From Pseudomonas oryzihabitans NBRC 102199 (GTDB lineage Bacteria; Pseudomonadota; Gammaproteobacteria; Pseudomonadales; Pseudomonadaceae), in assembly GCF_000730625.1 (NCBI RefSeq), contig NZ_BBIT01000009.1, positions 248,001 through 312,000 of the forward strand: a stretch of DNA of 64,000 nt. The letters are read 5' to 3'. A program made the position numbers and the translations under genes. The notes below the pieces were generated by a model, which saw only the letters and a program-made list of their open reading frames with translations, had not been told where the DNA came from and did no database searches. Every line of letters starts with the position of its first letter. Positions within the stretch are counted from its first letter, which is position 1. Below are positions 10,861-19,926 of this stretch, in pieces.

Positions 10861-10891
10861 AAGGCCCGCCTCTTGGAGGCGGGCCTTTTTC
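10861..10891 (+). terminator. Rho-independent terminator of the 59-aa gene
   Basis: A 12-base GC-rich arm containing GGCCCGCCTC (10861-10872), a three-base loop and its complement, with five A before and five T after. Confidence 0.92.
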
Positions 10892-10918
10892 GTTTCAGGG
10901 TGGGACAAGGGGGTGCGG

Positions 10919-11010
10919 TAGGTTGGGTCGAGCGGAGTGAAGTCCAGCGTCACCTGGTCCAGCGGTGCGTTTGGTTCCCCTCACCCCAACCCTCTCCCAG
11001 AGGGAGAGGG
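10919..11010. repeat. fragment of modular intergenic repeat
   Basis: Contains GTAGGTTGGGTCGAGCGGAG (10919-10938) and, at 10979-11010, CTCACCCCAACCCTCTCCC followed by the inverted GAGAGGG. Both blocks recur in the arrays at 34.2-34.7 kb and (the second) at 42.06-42.70 kb. The region lies between a terminator and the convergent end of the molybdoenzyme operon. Confidence 0.6.
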
Positions 11011-11058
11011 GGTGGTTCAGCGCGGGGAGCTCCTTTGTCGGAGCCCAACAAGCTCCGG

Positions 11059-13284
11059 TCAGTGCACCAGCTCGTCGGCGAATACCTTGTCCAGGGTGAT
11101 GGGCAGGTCGCGTACGCGCTTGCCGGTGGCGTGGAAGATGGCGTTGGCAATGGCGGCCGCCACGCCGACGATGCCGATCTCGCCGATACCCTTGGCGCCC
11201 AGCGGATTGACGATCTCGTCCTTCTCCTCGACGAAGATCACCTCCAGCTGCTGGATGTCGGCCTGCACCGGAAAGTGGTACTCCGCCAGGCTGTGGTTCA
11301 TCCAGCGCCCCTCGGAAGTGTCCATCATCCCCTCTTCCTGCAGGCCCATGCCGATGCCCCAGACGATGCCGCCGGCCACCTGGTTCTCGCCGGTCTTGAG
11401 GTTGAGGATGCGGCCTGCGGCCACGGCGGTGACCACGCGACTGACCTGGACGCTGCCGAAGTCTTCGTCGACCTTGACCTCGACGAACACCGCCGAGTGG
11501 GTACCGGTGGCATAGTCGTCACGGCCTTCCGCCGGTTCGGCGCTGGCCAGGGTTTCCATCGATGGCGACCCCGAGGCCTTGAGGATGGCGGTGAAGTCGA
11601 CGCGCCGGGCCGGATCGGTCTTGAGGCTGATGCCGCCATCGGCGAACACCACCTGCTCCAGCTCCGCCTTGGCCAGCGGCGAGTCATCCATTTCCTTGGC
11701 CGCATCCAGCAGTTGCTGGCGCAGCTGGTCGCAGGCCAGCTTGACGGCGGTACCCACCGAGGACACGGTGAAGGAACCGCCCTCCAGGGGTGCCTTGGGC
11801 AGGGTGGAATCGCCCAACTTGAAGGTGACCTTGTCCAGCGGCAGGCCGAGGTTCTCGGCGGCGATCTGGGTCATCACCGTGTAGGTGCCGGTGCCGATGT
11901 CGGAGGTGGCACTGGCCACCACCAGGCTGCCGTCGATGTTCATCACCGCCTTGGCGGTGGCGGGTTGCTGCATGGCTTCCCAGACCCCGGTGGCCATGCC
12001 CCAGCCCACCAGCTGGTTGCCGTCGCGCATGGAGCGTGGCGCCATGCTGCGTCGCTCCCAGCCAAACCGCTCGGCGGCCTGGCGATAGCACGCCAGCAGT
12101 TCCTTGCTGGAATAGGGCTTGCCCTTGGCCGGATCGGTGTCGGTGAAATTGCGGATGCGCAATTCCAGCGGATCGATGTCGGCAGCATAGGCCAGTTCGT
12201 CCATGGCGCTTTCCAGCGCATAGACACCCAGCACCGCGCCCGGGGCGCGCATGTCCAACGGTGTGTAGACGTCCAGCGCGGCCAGTTGATAGGCCAGCTT
12301 GACGTTGGGGCAGGCATAGAGCGACGCCGACCAGACCAGCACCATTTCGGTGAAGTCCTCGAAGCGCGAGGTGATGCCCAGGGCGCTGTGATCGATGGCC
12401 TGCAGCTTGCCGTCGCTGTCGCAGGCCAGCTTGAGCTGCTGGTAGGTCTCGGGGCGATAGCCGAAGGTGAACATCTGCTGGCGCGTCAGGGTCACCCGCA
12501 CCGAGCGCTTGAGCTGCAGCGCGGCCATGGTCGCCAGCACCAGCTGGTACTGGGGACGCAGACCGGAGCCGAAGGCCCCACCAACGAAGGGCGAGATGAC
12601 CTTCACGTCGCCCTCGCCCAGGCCGAAGATGTTGCTGACGAACTGGGCGCTGTTCTGCACGCCCTGGGTCTTGTCATGCACCGTCAGCTTGCCGTCCTTG
12701 TGGTAGATGACGGTGGAGGCATGCATCTCCATGGGATTGTGGAATTCCGCCGCGGAATGGTATTCGGCCTCGATCCGCACGGGCGCCGCGGCCCAGGCCG
12801 CCGGGGCGTCGCCGCGGTTGTCCGGCAATTCCATGGGCGCTTCGTGGGCCTGGTCGCGGGCCTGGGCCAGGTCGGTGGCGTGGTCTTCCTCGCTGTACTG
12901 GGCACGGATCAGCGAGGCGGCATTGCGCGCGGCCTCGAAGGTCTCGGCCACCACCAGGGCGATGGGCTGGCCGCTGTAGAGGATGCGATCGTTGTACAGC
13001 GGCCGGAAGGGCTTGCCGTCGGCCGCGTCCATGTCGGTGTAGCTCTCGTCGTAGCTGGCCATCTTCGGTCGGTTGAGATGGCTGAGCACCTCGAGCACAC
13101 CCGGCTGGGCCAGGGCTTCGCTGACGTCCAGGCCAAGCAGGCGGCCCTTGGTGATGGTGGCGTTGACCACGAAGCCGAAGGCCAGATCAGGAACGCTGAA
13201 TTCGCCGGCATAGAGCGCCTGACCGGTGACCTTGAGCGGACCGTCGACGCGGGGAACGGCTTTTTGCAGATGGACGACGGTCAT
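11059..13284 (-). CDS. xanthine dehydrogenase-family molybdopterin-binding subunit (PaoC type)
   Basis: This 741-residue catalytic subunit binds the molybdenum cofactor in a three-subunit aldehyde/xanthine oxidoreductase. It opens with [20 protein letters not shown], the standard start of the Mo-binding subunit, and has cofactor-binding blocks [33 protein letters not shown] and [14 protein letters not shown]. Near the C-terminus [11 protein letters not shown] holds the Glu expected to be the catalytic base. There is no fused FAD or Fe-S domain. Its ATG overlaps the stop of the FAD subunit gene, so it is the last gene of the leftward operon. Substrate is unknown; PaoABC homologues oxidise aromatic aldehydes. 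Confidence 0.9.
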   Translation of the reverse strand: MTVVHLQKAVPRVDGPLKVTGQALYAGEFSVPDLAFGFVVNATITKGRLLGLDVSEALAQPGVLEVLSHLNRPKMASYDESYTDMDAADGKPFRPLYNDRILYSGQPIALVVAETFEAARNAASLIRAQYSEEDHATDLAQARDQAHEAPMELPDNRGDAPAAWAAAPVRIEAEYHSAAEFHNPMEMHASTVIYHKDGKLTVHDKTQGVQNSAQFVSNIFGLGEGDVKVISPFVGGAFGSGLRPQYQLVLATMAALQLKRSVRVTLTRQQMFTFGYRPETYQQLKLACDSDGKLQAIDHSALGITSRFEDFTEMVLVWSASLYACPNVKLAYQLAALDVYTPLDMRAPGAVLGVYALESAMDELAYAADIDPLELRIRNFTDTDPAKGKPYSSKELLACYRQAAERFGWERRSMAPRSMRDGNQLVGWGMATGVWEAMQQPATAKAVMNIDGSLVVASATSDIGTGTYTVMTQIAAENLGLPLDKVTFKLGDSTLPKAPLEGGSFTVSSVGTAVKLACDQLRQQLLDAAKEMDDSPLAKAELEQVVFADGGISLKTDPARRVDFTAILKASGSPSMETLASAEPAEGRDDYATGTHSAVFVEVKVDEDFGSVQVSRVVTAVAAGRILNLKTGENQVAGGIVWGIGMGLQEEGMMDTSEGRWMNHSLAEYHFPVQADIQQLEVIFVEEKDEIVNPLGAKGIGEIGIVGVAAAIANAIFHATGKRVRDLPITLDKVFADELVH

Positions 13285-14267
13285 TGCAGGGTACCTCCGG
13301 CGGCTTCGGTAAGGGCACGCACGATGGCGCGCCGGGCCAGTTCGATCTTGAAGCTGTTGTGGGCGAAGCCCTGGGCGCCTTGCAGCAGGCGATCGGCCAA
13401 CTGGCCGAAGGTGGCCTTGTCCGCCACCTGGCCGACGACGGCCTGCTCGGCTTCTGGCAGGCGCCAGGGTTTGTGGGCCACGCCGCCCAGGGCGACGCGG
13501 ACCTGCTTGATGCGCTCGCCGTCCATTTCCAGCGCGGCTGCCACCGAGACCAGGGCGAAGGCATAGGAGGCGCGGTCGCGGATCTTCAGGTAGGCGCTGT
13601 TGGCCGCCAGGCTGTCGGCCGGCAGGGTCACGGCGGTGATGAGTTCATCGGCGGCGAGGTTGGTATCGCGCTCGGGGGTGTCGCCAGGCAGTCGATGGAA
13701 GTCGGCGAAGTCGATGACGCGCTCGCCACTCGGACCGCTCACCTCGACCCGGGCTCCCAGCGCGGCCAGGGCCACGCACATGTCCGAGGGATGGGTGGCG
13801 ATGCACTGCTCGCTGTGACCGAGGATGGCGTGGATGCGATTCTGCCCTTCGCGCGCGCCGCAGCCGGAGCCGGGCTCGCGCTTGTTGCAGGGGGTGCCCA
13901 CGTCGTAGAAGTAGTAGCAGCGGGTACGCTGCAGCAGGTTGCCGCCGGTGGAGGCCATGTTGCGCAGTTGCGGCGAGGCGCCGGCGAGGATGGCCTTGGC
14001 CAGCAGCGGATAGCGCCGCTGTACCTCGGGGTGATAGGCGACCTCGGCGTTCTTGACCAGAGCACCGATGCGCAGACCGCCTTCGGCGGTGGTCTCGACC
14101 TCGCGCAGGGGTAGGCCGTTGACGTCGATCAGCTGCTCGGGGCGCTCGACGTTTTCCTTCATCAGATCCAGCAGGTTGGTGCCACCGGCGATGAAATGGG
14201 TCTGGGGGCCATGCTGGCGGATGGCGTCGGGCACGGCGTTGGGCTTGGCATAACCGAAGCGGTTCAT
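13281..14267 (-). CDS. FAD-binding subunit of molybdenum oxidoreductase (PaoB type)
   Basis: The 328-residue middle subunit relays electrons through FAD. It begins [16 protein letters not shown] and has the FAD pyrophosphate motif [19 protein letters not shown] and the second motif [17 protein letters not shown]. Four cysteines follow in the pattern C-x9-C-x8-C-x18-C (RTRC, TPC, SGC, EQC), the arrangement known to bind an extra [4Fe-4S] cluster in E. coli PaoB. I chose ATG 14267 because it overlaps the upstream stop as ATGA; the open frame continues upstream only as a shadow. Confidence 0.9.
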   Translation of the reverse strand: MNRFGYAKPNAVPDAIRQHGPQTHFIAGGTNLLDLMKENVERPEQLIDVNGLPLREVETTAEGGLRIGALVKNAEVAYHPEVQRRYPLLAKAILAGASPQLRNMASTGGNLLQRTRCYYFYDVGTPCNKREPGSGCGAREGQNRIHAILGHSEQCIATHPSDMCVALAALGARVEVSGPSGERVIDFADFHRLPGDTPERDTNLAADELITAVTLPADSLAANSAYLKIRDRASYAFALVSVAAALEMDGERIKQVRVALGGVAHKPWRLPEAEQAVVGQVADKATFGQLADRLLQGAQGFAHNSFKIELARRAIVRALTEAAGGTLQ

Positions 14268-14794
14268 TCGCGGCCCTCCCCTTGCTGGCAATCCGGACGC
14301 GCCCGCTCGATGGCGGCGCGGATGTTGCGATAGGCGCCGCAGCGGCAGAGGTTGCCGCTCATCTGCTCGGCCACCTCGGCCTCGCTGTGGGCATGGCCCT
14401 CCTTGAGCATGCCGATCGCCGAGCAGATCTGCCCCGGGGTGCAATAGCCGCACTGGAAGGCGTCTTCGGCGACGAAGGCGGCCTGCATGGGGTGCAGCTG
14501 GTCGCCCTGGGCCAGGCCCTCGACGGTGGTGACCTCGGCGCCGTCCTGCATGACCGCCAGGGCCAGGCAGCTGTTGATGCGGGTGCCGTTGACCAGCACG
14601 GTGCAGGCGCCGCACTGCCCGTGATCGCAGCCCTTCTTGGTACCGGTCAGATCGAGGTGGTCGCGCAAGAGATCGAGCAGCGTGGTCCAGGGCTCCACGG
14701 CCAGCTGCAACTGCTTGCCGTTGAGGGTCAGGGCGATGGTATGGGACTCGGGTTCGGCCAGGGGCTGGAGCTGGCGCGCGGGGGTGGCGTTCAT
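14264..14794 (-). CDS. 2Fe-2S subunit of molybdenum oxidoreductase, no Tat signal (PaoA type)
   Basis: The 176-residue small subunit carries both [2Fe-2S] clusters: the plant-ferredoxin type at [17 protein letters not shown] with RINSC, and the second at [14 protein letters not shown] with GNLCRCGAY. The N-terminus ([18 protein letters not shown]) lacks a twin-arginine signal, unlike the rightward paralogue, so the enzyme is predicted cytoplasmic. I preferred ATG 14794, which has GAGG eight bases upstream, over a GTG four codons earlier. It is the first gene of the leftward operon. Confidence 0.9.
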   Translation of the reverse strand: MNATPARQLQPLAEPESHTIALTLNGKQLQLAVEPWTTLLDLLRDHLDLTGTKKGCDHGQCGACTVLVNGTRINSCLALAVMQDGAEVTTVEGLAQGDQLHPMQAAFVAEDAFQCGYCTPGQICSAIGMLKEGHAHSEAEVAEQMSGNLCRCGAYRNIRAAIERARPDCQQGEGRE

Positions 14795-15112
14795 GGCGGA
14801 CCTCACGGTTAAAGCCGCGGGGTGCAGATTGCCCCCGTGGTCGGAATCAGGCGGTGACAGCGAAAGGCCACCTCAGGTAAGGGACTGCGCCCGACCGGAA
14901 GCGGTTCAGCACCCCTGCCCAGCGGTATTCAACGTCACGTTGAAGGTTGTTCAGCGAAGCGTTGGAAAGCCCGTGTCAGAGGGTTTCGCCCTGGTCAGGA
15001 CACATCTGGTATGGCGCTTCGCTACGCCAGCGGCCCAGTGGCCTGAACCCCATAGGTTCTGGGGCAGTCATCAGAACTCCCGTGATGTGCCCCCAACGAT
15101 GAGAATCCGACC
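14795..15112. promoter_or_regulatory. 318-bp divergent control region between two molybdoenzyme operons
   Basis: No gene is visible. The two operons are transcribed away from this spacer, so both promoters must lie here unless transcription comes from outside. The clearest element is the 17-bp palindrome listed separately. No strong -35/-10 pair stands out on either strand, suggesting activator dependence. Confidence 0.5.
14928..14944. promoter_or_regulatory. 17-bp palindrome, candidate operator
   Basis: TTCAACGT-C-ACGTTGAA is a perfect 8-bp inverted repeat around a single base, placed in the middle of the divergent spacer. Its size suits a dimeric repressor or activator. No regulator gene is adjacent, so the protein is unknown. 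Confidence 0.55.
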
Positions 15113-15781
15113 ATGGCTTCCGACTCCGATGCACGCTGGCGCCTGTCCCGGCGTCAGTTCCTCGGCACCTCCGCGGTGCTGGTAGCGACCAGCGCCATAC
15201 CCGGCTATGGCTTCGCCCAGGCCAGCGGTGGCGCGCCCCTGACGCCCCAGGCCATCGCCGCCCGCCTGCCGCAACTGCTGCCGCTGACCCTGCAGATCAA
15301 TGGCGAGGCGCGCCGGCTCCGGGTCGACAGCCGCACCACCCTGCTCGATGCGCTGCGCGAGAACCTGCACCTCACCGGCACCAAGAAAGGCTGCGACCAT
15401 GGCCAGTGCGGCGCCTGCACGGTGCTGGTGAACGGCCAGCGCATCAACAGCTGCCTGAGCCTGGCGGCCATGCACGAAGGCGACACCATTACCACCATCG
15501 AGGGCCTGGGCAACGCCGAGCGCCTGCATCCCATGCAGGCGGCCTTCCTGGCCAAGGACGGTTTCCAGTGCGGCTATTGCACCCCGGGGCAGATCTGCTC
15601 GGCGGTGGCCCTGCTGGACGAGGTCAAGGCCGGCATGCCCAGTCACGTCTCGAAGCGCCTCGACGGGCCGATGCGGCTGAGCGAGGAAGAGATCCGCGAG
15701 CGCATGAGCGGCAATCTCTGCCGCTGCAGTGCCTATCCCAACATCGTCGCGGCCATCCAGATGGCGGGGGGCCAGGCATGA
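15113..15781 (+). CDS. 2Fe-2S subunit of molybdenum oxidoreductase with Tat signal (PaoA type)
   Basis: The 222-residue small subunit starts with a twin-arginine signal ([20 protein letters not shown], residues about 11-30), so the assembled enzyme should be exported folded to the periplasm. The two [2Fe-2S] sites are [17 protein letters not shown] with RINSC, and [14 protein letters not shown] with [10 protein letters not shown] short insertion ([20 protein letters not shown]) before the last Cys pair distinguishes it from the leftward paralogue. The gene leads the rightward operon and overlaps the FAD subunit gene by four bases. The ribosome-binding site is weak. Confidence 0.92.
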   Translation: MASDSDARWRLSRRQFLGTSAVLVATSAIPGYGFAQASGGAPLTPQAIAARLPQLLPLTLQINGEARRLRVDSRTTLLDALRENLHLTGTKKGCDHGQCGACTVLVNGQRINSCLSLAAMHEGDTITTIEGLGNAERLHPMQAAFLAKDGFQCGYCTPGQICSAVALLDEVKAGMPSHVSKRLDGPMRLSEEEIRERMSGNLCRCSAYPNIVAAIQMAGGQA

Positions 15782-16758
15782 GAGTCTTCGACTATCAGCG
15801 CGTGCAGACCGAAGCCGATGCCAGCCGCCAGGGTGCGCGGGCCGGCAGTCGCTTCATCGCCGGCGGTACCAATCTACTGGACCTGATGAAGCTGGAGATC
15901 GAGACCCCCAGCCAGGTGCTGGACATCAATCGCCTGCAGCTGGACCAGATCAGCGCCACCGCGGACGGCGGCCTGCGCATCGGTACCCTGGTGCGCAACT
16001 CCACCCTGGCCGCCGACGCCCGGGTGCGCGAGCGCTACCCGGTGCTCTCCCGCGCGCTGCTGGCCGGTGCCTCGGCGCAGTTGCGCAACAAGGCCACCAC
16101 CGGCGGCAATCTCCTGCAGCGCACCCGCTGCTCCTACTTCTACAACACCGCCATGCCCTGCAACAAACGCCAGCCCGGCAGTGGTTGCGCGGCACTGGGC
16201 GGCTTCAATCGGATGAACGCCGTCATCGGCGCCAGCGACCAGTGCATCGCCGTGCATCCCTCCGACATGGCGGTGGCCATGCGGGTGCTGGACGCCACGG
16301 TGGAGACCCGCGAAGCCAATGGCCGCACCCGGCGCATCCCCCTCGCCGATTTCCATCGCCTGCCCGGGGATACCCCGCAGATCGAGACGGTGCTGCAACC
16401 CGGCGAACTCATCACCGCGGTGACCCTGCCGCCGCCACCGCCCGGCATCCAGGTCTATCGCAAGGTGCGCGACCGTGCCTCCTATGCCTTCGCCCTGGTG
16501 TCCATGGCCGCCATCGTCGAGCTGGACGGCACGCGCATCCGCAGCGGTCGCGCGGCCTTCGGCGGCCTGGCGCACAAGCCCTGGCGGGTGGCGGCGGCCG
16601 ACCAGGCCTTTGCCGGCCAGGCCGTGTACAGCGATCTGGCGGCCGTGGGCGATGCCCTGCTCGCCGGTGCCCGTGGCTATGGCCACAACGACTTCAAGCT
16701 CGAGCTGACCCGCCGCATCCTGCGCGCCGGCGTGGCCGACGCTCGCCAACAGGCCTGA
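15778..16758 (+). CDS. FAD-binding subunit of molybdenum oxidoreductase (PaoB type)
   Basis: A 326-residue subunit with FAD motifs [19 protein letters not shown] and [17 protein letters not shown]. The [4Fe-4S] cysteine set (RTRC, MPC, SGC, DQC) is conserved with the same C-x9-C-x8-C spacing as the leftward paralogue. The C-terminal CO-dehydrogenase-flavoprotein-like domain begins near [15 protein letters not shown]. It is the second gene of the rightward operon, coupled to the Fe-S gene by ATGA and followed after ten bases by the Mo subunit gene. It reaches the periplasm, if at all, by riding with the Tat-signalled small subunit. Confidence 0.92.
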   Translation: MRVFDYQRVQTEADASRQGARAGSRFIAGGTNLLDLMKLEIETPSQVLDINRLQLDQISATADGGLRIGTLVRNSTLAADARVRERYPVLSRALLAGASAQLRNKATTGGNLLQRTRCSYFYNTAMPCNKRQPGSGCAALGGFNRMNAVIGASDQCIAVHPSDMAVAMRVLDATVETREANGRTRRIPLADFHRLPGDTPQIETVLQPGELITAVTLPPPPPGIQVYRKVRDRASYAFALVSMAAIVELDGTRIRSGRAAFGGLAHKPWRVAAADQAFAGQAVYSDLAAVGDALLAGARGYGHNDFKLELTRRILRAGVADARQQA

Positions 16759-16768
16759 GGACAGCAGC

Positions 16769-18991
16769 ATGGAAATGAACGAACCCGCCGGCCGCAACCT
16801 GATCGACGAGAATCGCGGCGGCCTGATCGGCAAGCCCATCGACCGCGTCGACGGCCTGCTCAAAGTCACCGGCCAGGCGCCCTACAGCTTCGAATTCCGC
16901 AACGATCGCGTCGCCTACGGCTTCATCGTCGGCGCCACCATCGCCAAGGGCCGCATCAGCCGGCTGGACACCTCGGCCGCGGAGGGCGCGCCGGGCGTGC
17001 TCGGCGTGCTGACCTATCGCAACGCGCCGCGCCAGGCCGCCCGCGAGCCGGACAACAGCGGTCGCTTCACCCGGCCCAAGCCCTACCTCGACAGCGACCA
17101 GGTGCGCTATTTCGGCGAGCCGGTGGCCTTCGTGGTGGCCGAGACCTTCGAGGAGGCGCGCCTGGCGGCGGCTCTGGTGGAGATCGACTACGCGGCCGAA
17201 CCGGGCGTCTTCGATCTCGCCGCCAACCTCGGCCAGGCGGTCAAGCCGCCGGATGCCGATCAGCCCACCGATACCGCCTCGGGCGATGTCGACGCCGCCT
17301 TTGCCCGGGCGCCGATCAAGCTCGACGAGCGCTATACCACGCCCTACCACATCCATGCGCAGATGGAGCCCCACGCCAGCCTCGCCCAGTGGGACGGCGA
17401 CCGGGTGACCATCTATTGCTCCACCCAGTTCGTCGAGCAGGCGCAGAGTTGCGTGGCCAATACCCTGCAGCTGCCCAAGGAAAACGTGCGCATCGTGGCG
17501 CGCTATATCGGTGGTGGCTTCGGTGGCAAGTTGCCGATCTATGCCGACGCCCTGATCGGCGCCATGGCCGCTCGCGCCATCGGCCGGCCGGTCAAGGTCA
17601 CCCTTACCCGCCAGCAGATGTTCCAGATCACCGACCATCGCTCGGCCACCATCCAGCGCATCCGCCTGGGCGCCGACCGCGAGGGCCGTATCCAGGCGAT
17701 GGCCCATGAAGGCTGGTCCCATTCCGCCCGCGGCCTCACCTACTACGAACCCACCGGCCTGTCCTCGCGCACCCTCTATGCCGGCGACGACCGCCTGGTG
17801 GCGCACCGCATGGTCGAGCTGGACCTGCCCGAGTCCGGCTCCTGCCGGGCGCCCGGCGAAGCCGTGGGCATGCTCGCCAGCGAAAGCGCCATGGACGAGC
17901 TGGCGGTCATGCTCGGTCTCGATCCCATCGAGCTGCGCATCCGCAACGAGCCCAGCCAGGATCCGGAAAAGCACATCCCCTTCTCTTCCCGCAAGTTGGT
18001 GGAGTGCATGCAGGACGGCGCCCGCCGCTTCGGCTGGAGCCAGCGCAAGGCCACGCCCGGCCAGGTGCGCGACGGCGACTGGCTGATCGGCATGGGCATG
18101 GCGGCAGCCAGCCGCGCCAACATGCTCAGGCCGTCCCAGGCTGGGGTGCGCCTGGAAGCCGATGGCACGGCCACGGTCAAGACATCCATGACCGACATCG
18201 GCACCGGGACCTACACCATCCTGGCGCAGATCGCCGGCGAGTCGCTCGGCTTGCCGGTGGAGCGGGTCAAGGTGCTGCTGGGCGACAGCGACGACCCGGC
18301 CGGAGCCGGGTCGGGTGGCTCCTTTGGCGCCGCCAGTTCCGGTTCCTCGGTCTATGTCGCCTGCGAGAATCTACGGCTGAAGGCGGCAGAGGCGGCGGGC
18401 CTGGATCCGGCCAGTGCCCGCTTCGTCGGTGGTCGGCTGATCGCCGACAACGGCAGTCGCGACCTCGCCGAACTAGCGCGCCAGCACGATCTCCAGGCCA
18501 TCGGCGAGATCAAGCCGGGCCAGACCCTCAAGGACTACTCCCAGCAGGGCTACGGCGCCTTCTTCGCCGAGGTGGGGGTGCACGCCCTCACCGGCGAGAT
18601 CCGCCTGCGGCGCATGCTCGGGGTGTTCGCCGCAGGCCGCATCCTCAACGAGAAGACCGCCCATTCGCAGATGCTTGGCGGGATGATCTGGGGGGTGGGC
18701 AGCGCCTTGCACGAAGACGGGGTGATCGACGTTCGCCACGGGCATTTCGTCAACCATGACCTGGCCGACTACCACTACCCCTGCCACCTGGACATTCCCG
18801 CCATCGAAGCCCATTTCCTGCCGGAAGTGGACGACAAGGCCAATCCGCTGAAGATCAAGGGCGTCGGCGAACTGGGGATCTGCGGCGCCGGGGCCGCGCT
18901 CACCAACGCCGTCTACAACGCCTGCGGGGTGCGCATCCGCGACTATCCGCTGACGGTGGACAAGGTGCTGGCCGGGCTGAAGACGGCCTGA
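16769..18991 (+). CDS. xanthine dehydrogenase-family molybdopterin-binding subunit (PaoC type)
   Basis: The 740-residue catalytic subunit has the same layout as its leftward paralogue: PIDRVDGLLKVTGQAPYSFE near the N-terminus, cofactor-binding [54 protein letters not shown], and the terminal KGVGELGICGAGAALTN with the expected catalytic Glu. It closes the rightward operon. No XdhC/PaoD-type cofactor-insertion chaperone is encoded next to either operon, so maturation must rely on one elsewhere. Confidence 0.92.
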   Translation: MEMNEPAGRNLIDENRGGLIGKPIDRVDGLLKVTGQAPYSFEFRNDRVAYGFIVGATIAKGRISRLDTSAAEGAPGVLGVLTYRNAPRQAAREPDNSGRFTRPKPYLDSDQVRYFGEPVAFVVAETFEEARLAAALVEIDYAAEPGVFDLAANLGQAVKPPDADQPTDTASGDVDAAFARAPIKLDERYTTPYHIHAQMEPHASLAQWDGDRVTIYCSTQFVEQAQSCVANTLQLPKENVRIVARYIGGGFGGKLPIYADALIGAMAARAIGRPVKVTLTRQQMFQITDHRSATIQRIRLGADREGRIQAMAHEGWSHSARGLTYYEPTGLSSRTLYAGDDRLVAHRMVELDLPESGSCRAPGEAVGMLASESAMDELAVMLGLDPIELRIRNEPSQDPEKHIPFSSRKLVECMQDGARRFGWSQRKATPGQVRDGDWLIGMGMAAASRANMLRPSQAGVRLEADGTATVKTSMTDIGTGTYTILAQIAGESLGLPVERVKVLLGDSDDPAGAGSGGSFGAASSGSSVYVACENLRLKAAEAAGLDPASARFVGGRLIADNGSRDLAELARQHDLQAIGEIKPGQTLKDYSQQGYGAFFAEVGVHALTGEIRLRRMLGVFAAGRILNEKTAHSQMLGGMIWGVGSALHEDGVIDVRHGHFVNHDLADYHYPCHLDIPAIEAHFLPEVDDKANPLKIKGVGELGICGAGAALTNAVYNACGVRIRDYPLTVDKVLAGLKTA

Positions 18992-19007
18992 CGGCGGGCG
19001 GCGCGGT

Positions 19008-19904
19008 TCAGCGCGCCGCCTTGCCCCCGGCCCGTGTCGCCAGCAGCACCCCACCGATGGCGATCACCATGGCCACCCAGGCCAGCGGCGGCAGGGTCTC
19101 GCCCAGCAGTAGCCAGGCGCTCAGGGCGGCGCCCGGCGGCACGCAAAAGAACAGCGCACTGACCCGCGCCGCCTCGCCGGCGCGGATCATCCACACCAGC
19201 AGGCTGATGGCCAGGAGCGAGTTGGCCAGCACCAGGTAGGCCAGGGCGCCGATGAAGGCCGGCGCCCAGTGCACCGGATTGTGCTCGAACAGCAGCGCCA
19301 CCGGCGCGCAGCAGACCAGGCCGACGCTGTACTGCACCAGGTTGTTGGTGACCGGATGCTGGGCCACGCCCAGGCGCTTTTCGTAGAGCACGGCGCTGGT
19401 CATGCCCAGCAGCGCGCCGACCGCCAGGAAGATGCCCGGGACGGACTCCACGGCGACGCTGGCCCGGGCCAGGATCACCCCGATGGCGCCGAGCAGCCCC
19501 AGGGCCAGCCCCAGCCATTGCAGCGGCGTCACCCGCTCACCGACCAGCAGGGGCGCGCCCAGGGCCACCAGGATCGGCTGCAGCGAGGCCACCATGGCCA
19601 CCACGTTGGCCGAGGCGCCCAGCACCAGGGCGCCATAGCTCATGCCGAAATAGACGCCCTGGATCAGAAAGCCCACCACGGCGAGATTCGCCCATTCCCG
19701 CCGGGTGCGTGGCAGCGGCGGACGCAGGATCAGGAAAGCCACCAGCAGCACGCTGAAGGCCAGCGCATAGCGCATCGCCAGCAGGGTGAAGGGCGGCGCA
19801 TAGGCCAGACCCACCTTGGACACGGCGAAGCCGGCGGACCACAGGGCCAGGAACACCAGGGGAATGAGGCGCAGCAACCAGGGATTCAGCGAGGTGGACG
19901 ACAT
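19008..19904 (-). CDS. EamA/DMT-family transporter
   Basis: A 298-residue protein with about ten hydrophobic segments and the two EamA repeats (residues about 10-140 and 155-285), starting LRLIPLVFLALWSAGFAVSK. Family members export amino acids or metabolites, or import nucleotides or drugs; the substrate is not readable here. The gene lies 22 bases downstream of a second EamA gene on the same strand, so the two are likely cotranscribed. Confidence 0.9.
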   Translation of the reverse strand: MSSTSLNPWLLRLIPLVFLALWSAGFAVSKVGLAYAPPFTLLAMRYALAFSVLLVAFLILRPPLPRTRREWANLAVVGFLIQGVYFGMSYGALVLGASANVVAMVASLQPILVALGAPLLVGERVTPLQWLGLALGLLGAIGVILARASVAVESVPGIFLAVGALLGMTSAVLYEKRLGVAQHPVTNNLVQYSVGLVCCAPVALLFEHNPVHWAPAFIGALAYLVLANSLLAISLLVWMIRAGEAARVSALFFCVPPGAALSAWLLLGETLPPLAWVAMVIAIGGVLLATRAGGKAAR

Positions 19905-19926
19905 CGGATGCTCAGGGCCAGGCGAG

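Noticed and set aside
10873-13566. 897-codon open frame antisense to the leftward molybdoenzyme operon
   Set aside because: Crosses two real genes and an intergenic repeat; repetitive Gly/Gln/His composition and no recognisable domain.
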